64,000 nucleotides of DNA, taken from contig JAVJTT010000009.1 in assembly GCA_040220135.1 (NCBI GenBank), positions 124,001 through 188,000 of the forward strand. Reading direction: 5' to 3'. The notes below the pieces were generated by a model. It did not search any database and was not told where the DNA came from. It saw nothing but the letters and a program-made list of their open reading frames with translations. Below, one piece after another: positions 8,892 through 16,590 of the stretch. Source of the stretch: CAJXMH01 sp040220135 (lineage in GTDB: Bacteria > Bacteroidota > Bacteroidia > Flavobacteriales_E > Vicingaceae). The position numbers and the translations under genes were made by a program. The stretch's first letter is position 1. Each line of letters starts with the position of its first letter.

Positions 8892-9029
8892 AATTACGAA
8901 TGTGTGAATTACGAATTACTAATCTTCTCATCTTACTTCACTTCTGGCGCACCCTAGAAATGTCACTGTTATTTGAAAACCCTTCCCTACATTATTTAAT
9001 TATGAATTACAAATGCTTGAATTACGAAT
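8892..9029. repeat. Short AATTACGAAT direct repeats between dinB and dnaE
   Basis: The 10-mer AATTACGAAT occurs at 8892-8901, 8907-8916 and 9020-9029, with a one-base variant at 9005-9014. A small GC-rich palindrome (CTGCC TGC GGCAG) lies just after, near 9032. Spacing is irregular, so this is not a CRISPR. It looks like one of the short intergenic repeat families of this genome. No promoter or terminator stands out in 8888-9073. Confidence 0.6.
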
Positions 9030-9073
9030 CCCTGCCTGCGGCAGAGATAATTTAATCAACTCAAATATTTCAT

Positions 9074-10273
9074 CTAAGTAGCGATGCCGTTAAAGGGATT
9101 CATTTTAGGATGGCGCAAATGCATGGCGGTGGCGCGTTTTATTTTACCGTCGCCAAAGCGCTTTCGAATGTGATCCATGGCTTGGTAAAGGTTGATGCGC
9201 TCTTCGGTATCTTCAAACAAATTGATCTGATAGCCGCCCCCGACCAAGTGACTAAAGCGAACCCCAATCAAGCGAATCAGCATGCGGCGCTGATACAGTT
9301 TATCGAACAGTTCTTTTACCTTATCAATTAAAATGTGATCGCAAGAAGTGTAAGGCAAGCGGCACTGCATGCTCTGAGTATCAAAATCGGAGTAGCGAAT
9401 TTTTACCGTAACACAGGCGGTTAACTTTTGCTCTTTACGCAGCTTAAAAGCCAAGCGCTCGGTCATGCCCACCAACAAGCTTTTCAGTTGAAAAACATCG
9501 GTAGTATCTTGGTTAAAGGTGCGTTCCGAAGACATGGACTTTCGTTCTGAATAAGGTTTCACCGGACTGTTGTCGATGCCCTGCGCTTTATGCCAAATGC
9601 CACGGCCATTTTTCCCTAAAACGTTTTCTACCAAATCTACTGGCATTTGCTGCAAAGTGCGCACCCTTACTACGCCCATGCTGCGCAAAGTGTGGTAAGT
9701 TTTTTCACCCACTTGCGGAATCTTATTCACCTTTAAGGGCGAGAGGAAAAATTTTTCTGCCCCCTTCTCTACTCGACAATAGCCATTGGGTTTCGACTCA
9801 TTAGTCGCCACCTTAGAAACCGTTTTATTGATGGAGTGACCGAAAGAAATATTCAAGCCACTTTCGCGCTTAATGTCTTTCTTGATCTTTTTGGCCAAGA
9901 GGTAAGAGTTGTGAAAACGCTCCATACCACTGAGGTCAACATAAAACTCATCGATGGATGATTTCTCGTAAAGCGGTACTTGCTCTTTGATCACATCAGT
10001 AACCAAATGTGAATATTTGCTGTACAGTTCCGAGTCGCCGCCAATTACCGTGGCATGCGGACACAAGCGCCGAGCGGTTTTCATGGGCATGGCCGAATGA
10101 ATACCAAACTTGCGCGCCTCGTAACTGCAAGAGGCCACCACTCCGCGGTTAGTACTACCCCCAATTAGTAAAGGAATGTCACGTAACTTTGGCTCTCTTA
10201 AACGTTCTACCGAAACAAAAAAAGAGTCTAGATCGAGGTGAATAATGTTTTGATCTTTGATATTTTGAAGCAT
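9074..10273 (-). CDS. dinB: DNA polymerase IV (Y family)
   Basis: Translesion polymerase of 399 residues. The catalytic carboxylates are intact in LDLDSFFVSVE (N-terminus) and SSIDEFYVD (~residue 105). The YEARKFGI and steric-gate region, helix-hairpin-helix (residues ~190-220) and little-finger domain follow. QINLF near residue 350 matches the beta-clamp-binding consensus. It is therefore an active DinB rather than a catalytically dead ImuB. The ATG at 10273 lies 10 bp from a 17-bp operator-like site, with a second site 6 bp further upstream. The dnaE gene follows downstream on the same strand. Confidence 0.95.
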   Translation of the reverse strand: MLQNIKDQNIIHLDLDSFFVSVERLREPKLRDIPLLIGGSTNRGVVASCSYEARKFGIHSAMPMKTARRLCPHATVIGGDSELYSKYSHLVTDVIKEQVPLYEKSSIDEFYVDLSGMERFHNSYLLAKKIKKDIKRESGLNISFGHSINKTVSKVATNESKPNGYCRVEKGAEKFFLSPLKVNKIPQVGEKTYHTLRSMGVVRVRTLQQMPVDLVENVLGKNGRGIWHKAQGIDNSPVKPYSERKSMSSERTFNQDTTDVFQLKSLLVGMTERLAFKLRKEQKLTACVTVKIRYSDFDTQSMQCRLPYTSCDHILIDKVKELFDKLYQRRMLIRLIGVRFSHLVGGGYQINLFEDTEERINLYQAMDHIRKRFGDGKIKRATAMHLRHPKMNPFNGIAT

Positions 10274-10283
10274 AAATCTATTT

Positions 10284-10300
10284 TGACAATATTATCGTCA
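10284..10300. promoter_or_regulatory. Operator-like site 1 upstream of dinB
   Basis: TGACAATATTATCGTCA is a near-perfect 17-bp palindrome (TGAC-N9-GTCA; one mismatched pair besides the centre). On the dinB strand it contains TAATATTG, one base from the TAnnTTTG -7 element and in the same register as in the LexA-like gene promoter. It starts 10 bp upstream of the dinB ATG. Confidence 0.6.
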
Positions 10301-10306
10301 TTTTTT

Positions 10307-10323
10307 CGACAATAATTTAGTCA
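10307..10323. promoter_or_regulatory. Operator-like site 2 between dinB and the 78-residue gene
   Basis: CGACAATAATTTAGTCA is a second TGAC-N9-GTCA-type site with one changed base in the left half. It is separated from site 1 by 6 bp (23 bp centre to centre). It lies 60 bp upstream of the divergent small gene at 10384, so it could influence both directions. Confidence 0.5.
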
Positions 10324-10383
10324 TTTAGTTTTTATCTCATTCACTTTTACTTCAAAAAAAATCGCTTAAGCTTGCAAATAAAA

Positions 10384-10620
10384 ATGCAGAAAAAAGCAAA
10401 ACTCATTTGGGAGTTCTTCGGAGAAGACGGTTTAGAAACAGCGAAGCACCATGCTATACACTTGGAAGAGTTTGCCCAAAAAGAGCAAATTCAACATTAC
10501 GGTTGTGGCACAAGTGAAAAAGACAATTTAAGTGAAGCCTTTCTCATTGTTGAGCAAAAAGACATGATTACCGTAAGAGATGCCCTAAAACCAAAACGTG
10601 GCGAGTGGGTAGAAGGTTAA
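10384..10620 (+). CDS. Small conserved-type protein of unknown function
   Basis: A 78-residue soluble protein, not assigned to a family. The frame opens at a TTG at 10372, but the ATG at 10384 is a better start. It has a WEFFGEDGLETAKHHAIHLEEFA segment with three His, a single Cys in HYGCGTSEKDNLSEAF, and alternating charge consistent with an alpha/beta fold. No signal peptide or membrane segment. It is divergent from dinB and shares the upstream region holding two operator-like sites, so it may belong to the same damage response. Its stop abuts the convergent secreted-protein gene. Confidence 0.7.
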   Translation: MQKKAKLIWEFFGEDGLETAKHHAIHLEEFAQKEQIQHYGCGTSEKDNLSEAFLIVEQKDMITVRDALKPKRGEWVEG

Positions 10621-12528
10621 TTAATGAATCACTAATTTTTGAGTGGCACGACCTTTTTCACCAATTACGCTAATCAAGTAGATGCCACTTTCAAGCTGGC
10701 TAAAATCAAATGACTGCCTGCTTTCGCTGTTCAAGTTTTCACGACGAATGAGCTGCCCTTTTAAATTGTGCAACTCTATGGCTTGAAAATCAGTTCCGCT
10801 TTCCAAACTCAAATTAAACTGCCCATGATTAGGGTTGGGATAAAGTTGAAATTCACCGCTCTTTTGGCTGACTTCTGAAATACCAACTACATTAGGCTCA
10901 AAAACAGCACGAACAGCGGCAACCGCAGACACCCACCCCCAACTAGGAGAAGCATCGTTGATGTAGACAAAGTTGGTCACATCAGGCACAGAAGACTCCA
11001 TAACATTATCTCTACCAGCTCTAAATTGCAAGCCAGATCCGGCATTTACTTCCTCCCAACCGATAACATATTGCTTATTGGGCGAAATAGTCAAGTTAGA
11101 GAGTGAGCCACTCTGAGAAAAAGGCAAATCAATCCACTTGCCAAGCATGTTTGAAGTAATGGTAGTAAGCGCGGTGTCTTGAGCCACCAAAGACATAGCT
11201 GCTGTTAAGGTTGAAGCATTTTGATTAAACTCCCAAAGCAACGGACGAATTTGAACACCCACATTTGTGTTAGTGGCAACAAATATCCTAAGCGCCTTAA
11301 TGGCTTGATTACGTTGAGCGCCGTTAAACAAAACACCCCACTTATCGCCATCATTTCCTGAGCCAACGTAATTAGCCGGCCCAATTCCCTGACTATAAAA
11401 CTCTTTACTATCTCTCGCTAAAATAGAGTCGCTCACTTTAAAAGACTTATTCATAAAACCTTCTTGAGGTATTTGATTGATTGAATCTGAAGACAAGCTT
11501 ACTTCAAAACGATAAATACCCTTTTGATTGGGTTTAAACTTCGGGTGATCAAAAGTTACAGTATCAGTTGAATAAGCCGGAAAGGGCTGCGCCAAGAGCA
11601 CTGAATCTTGAAAAAGCAGCCCACTTCCCTGATTCCCCAACAAATCACTATCATGATACACATTCAAATCTACCTTCATTGACGTCTGGTCATTAACCCC
11701 TCTGTTCTCAAACCAAGTTTTAGTAGAAATGGAGTCTACCATGGCAATAGGCAGCTGAGTATAAGTGGGCTCGTAAAGGTAGGAATGACCAAACCCTAGA
11801 TTCAAAGCATTAACCGAAAAAGCATTAGCGGCGCCCTCTATGATTGCAAGATCATCAATCATCCAGAAGTAATGACTTGCATTATTAAATCGAAAGCGAA
11901 TATAAACAGTAGACTGATAGGCTAAAGTCGGGCTGACATCAACTGAAATTATGTTTCCGTTGGGAGGCATGGTACTTTGTGAAATTACAGTGTTATTGAA
12001 GTACTCGACCCAGTTCACCCCATCACTACTTACCTCTAAGCTTAGGTTTGATTGCTGTTGTTGACAGCAATATCGATAAAACTGTCTGAAATTTATTTGC
12101 ACCGCAGCAGAAGGAGTAATGGAAATTGCAGAAGACTGTATCGTAGCATCCATTTGTACGAATCCTCCACTAGGTGGAGGAGTGTTATATAGATCTGCCG
12201 GCATACACAAATAACCGTTCGTCGCTGTAGGCGAATTTAGAGTACCAATGGTAGTAGAATATTGTCCCCCCGGAGGTTGGTCACTCCAAATCCATTTATG
12301 ATTTTGACTTGTATTGTCCACTGAAGTCCAGCCTAAAGGCAAATAGTTATTAGCAGACCGTCCTGTGGAATCAAAATCCTCGTAGTACAAAGTATCCCCG
12401 ACTGCTTTTGCGTTTTTTCTTTTGGTTTTCCACTCTACATACTCTTTGGTAGAATCATAAACCGCTTCTGTTTGTGCATGAACCATCACAGAACAAAAGG
12501 CAATAAATGTTAAGAATAAAGCTTTCAT
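10621..12528 (-). CDS. T9SS-secreted protein, tandem paralog 3 (choice-of-anchor J-like)
   Basis: A 635-residue exported protein with an N-terminal signal peptide ending near VHAQ. The N-terminal half resembles a beta-jelly-roll (YYEDFD near residue 50, WIWSDQPPGGQYS, YWMIDDLAI near 225), as in choice-of-anchor J/MAM-like modules. A middle domain has ILARDSKEFYSQG and TTITSNMLGKWIDLPFS. The T9SS type A sorting tail begins at LYPNPNHGQ (~565) and ends KLVIH. A vicinal RYCC pair is present at ~155, with one further mature Cys in GYLCMP. It is last of three tandem paralogs on this strand, 32 bp after paralog 2. The ligand is unknown. Confidence 0.85.
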   Translation of the reverse strand: MKALFLTFIAFCSVMVHAQTEAVYDSTKEYVEWKTKRKNAKAVGDTLYYEDFDSTGRSANNYLPLGWTSVDNTSQNHKWIWSDQPPGGQYSTTIGTLNSPTATNGYLCMPADLYNTPPPSGGFVQMDATIQSSAISITPSAAVQINFRQFYRYCCQQQQSNLSLEVSSDGVNWVEYFNNTVISQSTMPPNGNIISVDVSPTLAYQSTVYIRFRFNNASHYFWMIDDLAIIEGAANAFSVNALNLGFGHSYLYEPTYTQLPIAMVDSISTKTWFENRGVNDQTSMKVDLNVYHDSDLLGNQGSGLLFQDSVLLAQPFPAYSTDTVTFDHPKFKPNQKGIYRFEVSLSSDSINQIPQEGFMNKSFKVSDSILARDSKEFYSQGIGPANYVGSGNDGDKWGVLFNGAQRNQAIKALRIFVATNTNVGVQIRPLLWEFNQNASTLTAAMSLVAQDTALTTITSNMLGKWIDLPFSQSGSLSNLTISPNKQYVIGWEEVNAGSGLQFRAGRDNVMESSVPDVTNFVYINDASPSWGWVSAVAAVRAVFEPNVVGISEVSQKSGEFQLYPNPNHGQFNLSLESGTDFQAIELHNLKGQLIRRENLNSESRQSFDFSQLESGIYLISVIGEKGRATQKLVIH

Positions 12529-12560
12529 ATTTTTGTTTTGAAATTCCCTGAGTAGGAATC

Positions 12561-14480
12561 CTAATATAAGATAATTTTTGAATAGCTCCAGTTTAGTTGA
12601 CTCTTTAGGGCCATTATATAAACTCCTTTCTCCAAATTCTCAAGATCAAGCTTAAGCTGATTTTGACCTGCCTTAATTGCTTGCTTTTTCACAAGCCTTC
12701 CACTTAAGCTCATCACCGACAATTCTTGATAATTGCCAACTTCTTGGTCCCATTCCAACTCAACAATGCCATTCGATGGATTTGGAAAAACGTTAAGCCA
12801 ATTCTTCTCTAGCTTGCTTTTTAAGCCTACCGTTTGGCTCTCAATCACCGCCCTTACAGCCGGCACTCGTGTCATCCAACCCCAGCCGGGATTTTGATTA
12901 TTGTAGAAGACAAAGTTAGATACTTGGGGAGCAACTCTCTCCATACTTCGATCACGACCAATTTCAAATTCGAAGCCATTGGCTCCATTCACTTGCTCCC
13001 ATCCCATTATATATTGTTTGCCCGGGTCTAACTTTAAATCAGACAAAGTCGGATCAGTGCTAAAAGGCAATTGAATCCAATTTCCTAGCATTGCCGAAGT
13101 AATTGTAGTTGGAGCAGTATCTTGCGCCACCAAATGAATAGATGAGGTTAAACTACTATCAAAATCCAAGTCAATCTCCCACAACATGGGTCTAATTTTT
13201 GAGCCAGGAGAATGCGGCGAATTTTGCGCAAAAAACCGTAGGGCTTTGATTTGTGACTGCATGGCGCCTGAATTGAATAAAACGCCTGCTTTACCGCTGT
13301 CTATGTTAGGCGAACTATAAGATGGACTAGCCACATTAAACCCTCCCACATAAACCCCTCTATCCCTTGCCAGTATAGAATCAGAAACTACAAAAGCTTG
13401 GTTTTGAGAAGCTAAGTAAGCAAGCTGATTCATGGAATCTGACTTTAGCTGTACTTCAGCACGATAATAGCCGCTTTGGTTGGGTTTAAATTTAGGGTGA
13501 TCGAAGAGCACCGTATCAGTAGAGAAGGCCGTGAAAGCCTGATTGTAAATAATGGAATCTTGAAAAACCACCCCACTCCCGGGAGTGCCATTTAAACTAC
13601 TGTCGTGAAAAAGACGATAATCTATTCGAAAGCCCGTTTGATCAAAAGCACCGGCATTCTCCACAACGGCTTCTAAGGAAATAGAGTCAACCATAGACAG
13701 TGGAACCAGAGTATAGGTGGGATTCACCGAAAAGGTATCGCTAAAATTAAAGGTCAGCTCATTTATTTGAAAAGCATTGGTAGGCCCCTCTACTAGAGCA
13801 AGGTCGTCAATCATCCAATAGTAATGAGAAGGTCCGGTTTGTCGAAAACGCAAATAAGCAGTGTCTTCGAATGCCAAAACTGAAGAAACATTGATTTCTG
13901 CATATTGTGGATTAGGAGTGGCGGCATTGGGCCATCCATTAAAGGTAGCATCAAATTCTGTCCATTGTTGACCATCTGCACTAACTTCTGCTACTAAGGC
14001 ACTATCTCCCCCAAAACAACAAAAACGATGCGCTTGTTGAAACTGCAAGAGCCAAGCCCCCTTTTGAGGAATTGGAATCGGCGGGGAGCTTACGGCTGCA
14101 TCCATATTCACAAACATCATTGCAGGCGTATTATATAAATCAGAAGGCAAACTCAAAAAACCATTGCTCCCACTACTAGAGTTTAAGGGCCCAATTGAAA
14201 TAGAATATTGTCCTCCGGGAGCCGCAGTGCTCCATATCCAATTGTTAGAATTGCCGGCGAAATTTTGATTAGTCCAACCAGCCGGAAATTGATTTATTCC
14301 GGGCCCTCCACTACCAAAGTCTTCATAGTATAGGGTATCGCCAATTGCTTTGTTGTTGGTTCTCTTGTGTTTCCATTCTACAAATTCTAAGGTAGAATCT
14401 CTTTCTACCGTCCATTGAGAAAATGCAGGAAACCCCTTTAGAAGTAGGCCAAACAACAAAAAAAAAGCAATCCTTTTCAT
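12561..14480 (-). CDS. T9SS-secreted protein, tandem paralog 2
   Basis: A 639-residue paralog of its neighbours with the same order: signal peptide (to FPAFSQ), YYEDFG, WIWSTAAPGGQYS, a vicinal HRFCC pair, YWMIDDLAL, ILARDRGVY, TTITSAMLGNWIQLPFS, QYIMGWEQV and a type A sorting tail from VFPNPSNG to KIILY. The Cys-Cys pair holds the only cysteines of the whole protein. The function is probably adhesion or polymer binding at the cell surface, which is inference from domain type. The terminator at 14497-14521 separates it from the upstream paralog, so it may have its own promoter. Confidence 0.85.
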   Translation of the reverse strand: MKRIAFFLLFGLLLKGFPAFSQWTVERDSTLEFVEWKHKRTNNKAIGDTLYYEDFGSGGPGINQFPAGWTNQNFAGNSNNWIWSTAAPGGQYSISIGPLNSSSGSNGFLSLPSDLYNTPAMMFVNMDAAVSSPPIPIPQKGAWLLQFQQAHRFCCFGGDSALVAEVSADGQQWTEFDATFNGWPNAATPNPQYAEINVSSVLAFEDTAYLRFRQTGPSHYYWMIDDLALVEGPTNAFQINELTFNFSDTFSVNPTYTLVPLSMVDSISLEAVVENAGAFDQTGFRIDYRLFHDSSLNGTPGSGVVFQDSIIYNQAFTAFSTDTVLFDHPKFKPNQSGYYRAEVQLKSDSMNQLAYLASQNQAFVVSDSILARDRGVYVGGFNVASPSYSSPNIDSGKAGVLFNSGAMQSQIKALRFFAQNSPHSPGSKIRPMLWEIDLDFDSSLTSSIHLVAQDTAPTTITSAMLGNWIQLPFSTDPTLSDLKLDPGKQYIMGWEQVNGANGFEFEIGRDRSMERVAPQVSNFVFYNNQNPGWGWMTRVPAVRAVIESQTVGLKSKLEKNWLNVFPNPSNGIVELEWDQEVGNYQELSVMSLSGRLVKKQAIKAGQNQLKLDLENLEKGVYIMALKSQLNWSYSKIILY

Positions 14481-14496
14481 CTTTTAAATTTATCAT

Positions 14497-14521
14497 AAAA
14501 ACCCGAGCCTTGCGGCTCGGG
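14497..14521 (-). terminator. Rho-independent terminator after T9SS paralog 1
   Basis: A GC-rich 8-bp stem (CCCGAGCC at 14502-14509 with 14514-14521) and a 4-nt loop are followed on the minus strand by five U residues. It lies 25 bp past the stop of the 14547-16460 gene. Confidence 0.85.
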
Positions 14522-14546
14522 ACTCTCCAAACTACAGTTAAACAGT

Positions 14547-16460
14547 TTAATAAAGCACAAGCTTTTGCACAGATTGTGTGTTTTCACCTCTCAGTATTAT
14601 ATAGTATACCGCTTTTGAGAGGTGGCCTAGCTCAAACTTGTGTTGATTTTGGCTTGGAGATAATTCGTCGGTTTTCACTGTTTTACCTTCTAAATTTCTT
14701 ATTTCTATGGTATTAAATGCTGCACTTTGTGACCACTTAAGCTTTACATTGCCTTGACTTGGGTTGGGGTACACTTTAAAAGTTTCAGTTTTGGGAGCTT
14801 CATCTTCTAGCCCAACGGTTTGAGGTAAAAAGTTGGCTCTTACCCCTGCCACTTGGCTAACCCAGCTCCAAGCTGGCGCAGCATCATTTACATAAACAAA
14901 ATTTGAAACATTAGGGGCAAAGGGTTCCATGCTTTGATCTCGGCCGCTTAAAAAATATTTTCCGGAGCTTTCTCCTCCTACCTGCTCCCAACCCATTACA
15001 TATTGCTTTCCGTTTTGCAATACCGGGTTTCCGGAATTCAAAGGCAAACGAATCCAAGTTCCCATCATAGCAGCAGTAATGGTAGTAGGTATTGTATTTT
15101 GCGCTTGAACAGGAAACACAGGCCCTCCAAGCCCTCCGGTATTATTAAACTCCCAGATTACAGGTTTTATTAAAGAACCAATTACATTAGAATCATTTGC
15201 CACATAGATTGAAAGCGAATTGACTATCCCGCTTTGTTTAGCCATGTTAAATAAAACTCCCCAGCGATCTCCATCATTTCCTCCACCCACGATATTAGGG
15301 GGACCTGTCGCTCCTGAAAACACTCCTCTGTCTCTCGCCAAGACCGTATCTCCTACTTTAAAGGAGAAGTTAAAGTCAGCTTTAGAGGGCCCTTGATTGA
15401 AACTATCGGTTTGAAAGTAGGCTTGCAAACGCAAGCTACCTTTGCTATTGAGCGCAAAAGTCAAACTATCTTCTTGTCTTGTAAAGGCAGGCCATGCAGC
15501 AGTTAAAAAACTAGAATCTCGAGTCAATAAATTTTGGGTGGCCACTCCTGCTGCATTGGTATCTTCAAATAGTTTTGCATGCAAGTATGCATTAGTTTGT
15601 GTTTGACTGCCGGCATTTGTAGCCATCGACTTCAACTTTAAATCAGGAGCCATGAAATGAGGAACTTGGGTATACAATACTTTAGAGTCAAATGTATCAA
15701 CGGCTTCAAGGATGTTTTCTTCTTGTAGAATCAAATGAGAACCACCCTCTATAAGCTTTAGGTCATCAATCATCCAATAGTAATGAGAAGAACCGCTTTG
15801 TCTGAACCTAAGGTAGGCTGTACTTTTCAGACCTAATGTTTGAGATACAACAATTCTTATGGTTTCGGCATTCGGAGATATATCATTTGGCCCTCTTCCT
15901 TCTCTAGCATCATAAGCATCCCAGTTGACCCCATCCGAACTGACCTCCAATACCAGGTCACCAGTATTTACACAACAATACCTCATGGCTTGCTCCCATT
16001 CTACCACATAGTCGGCAATTGTGCTATCAATTGGAATGGGAGGAGAAGATACACTCGCATCCATGCCTACAAATCCTCCAGGTGGAGCAACCGTATTGTA
16101 AAACCCACTTGGCAAACTCAAAAACCCATTGCTTCCGGTGGTAGAATTTAAAGATCCTACCGAAGCAGAGTATTGGCCACCGGGAGCCGCATTGCTCCAG
16201 ATCCAATTGTTCGAATTTCCCATACCATTAGAAACCGTCCAACCCACCGGCAATTGATTTAGTCCAGGCCCTCCACTAGAAAAGTCTTCACTGTAAAACA
16301 CAAAACCTGGCGCTTTTGACTGTTTGGATTTCACCTTATTCAGGTAAACATTATTCTGCACGCTTGGACTAATTTTTGCCCCAATCTTTCGAATTTTATT
16401 TTGGCCATTCGTCTGAGAGAAAAGGAAAATAAAAAGTGTAAGTAAAAGTTGATTTTTCAT
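14547..16460 (-). CDS. T9SS-secreted protein, tandem paralog 1
   Basis: A 637-residue paralog of the two genes downstream. It has a signal peptide (to QTNGQ), then YSEDFSSGGPG, WIWSNAAPGGQYS, a vicinal MRYCC pair (the only cysteines), YWMIDDLKL, VLARDRGVF, TTITAAMMGTWIRLPL, QYVMGWEQV, and the sorting tail from VYPNPSQG to KLVLY. Relative to the others its middle region is more diverged: the VDSIS stretch is replaced by PDLKLKS. It is the first gene of the array and divergent from the helicase gene across 130 bp. The terminator downstream suggests it is transcribed alone. Confidence 0.85.
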   Translation of the reverse strand: MKNQLLLTLFIFLFSQTNGQNKIRKIGAKISPSVQNNVYLNKVKSKQSKAPGFVFYSEDFSSGGPGLNQLPVGWTVSNGMGNSNNWIWSNAAPGGQYSASVGSLNSTTGSNGFLSLPSGFYNTVAPPGGFVGMDASVSSPPIPIDSTIADYVVEWEQAMRYCCVNTGDLVLEVSSDGVNWDAYDAREGRGPNDISPNAETIRIVVSQTLGLKSTAYLRFRQSGSSHYYWMIDDLKLIEGGSHLILQEENILEAVDTFDSKVLYTQVPHFMAPDLKLKSMATNAGSQTQTNAYLHAKLFEDTNAAGVATQNLLTRDSSFLTAAWPAFTRQEDSLTFALNSKGSLRLQAYFQTDSFNQGPSKADFNFSFKVGDTVLARDRGVFSGATGPPNIVGGGNDGDRWGVLFNMAKQSGIVNSLSIYVANDSNVIGSLIKPVIWEFNNTGGLGGPVFPVQAQNTIPTTITAAMMGTWIRLPLNSGNPVLQNGKQYVMGWEQVGGESSGKYFLSGRDQSMEPFAPNVSNFVYVNDAAPAWSWVSQVAGVRANFLPQTVGLEDEAPKTETFKVYPNPSQGNVKLKWSQSAAFNTIEIRNLEGKTVKTDELSPSQNQHKFELGHLSKAVYYIILRGENTQSVQKLVLY

Positions 16461-16590
16461 TTTTATCGGCTTTGAATTACTCTACAAGTTTATGGTTGAA
16501 AAAGTAAAGCTGACTCCTGGTTTTCATGGATAGGGTAAAATTTTTCATGGATATGCCTTTTTCTTTCTTTCAAGCTTTTATCTTCGCTAA

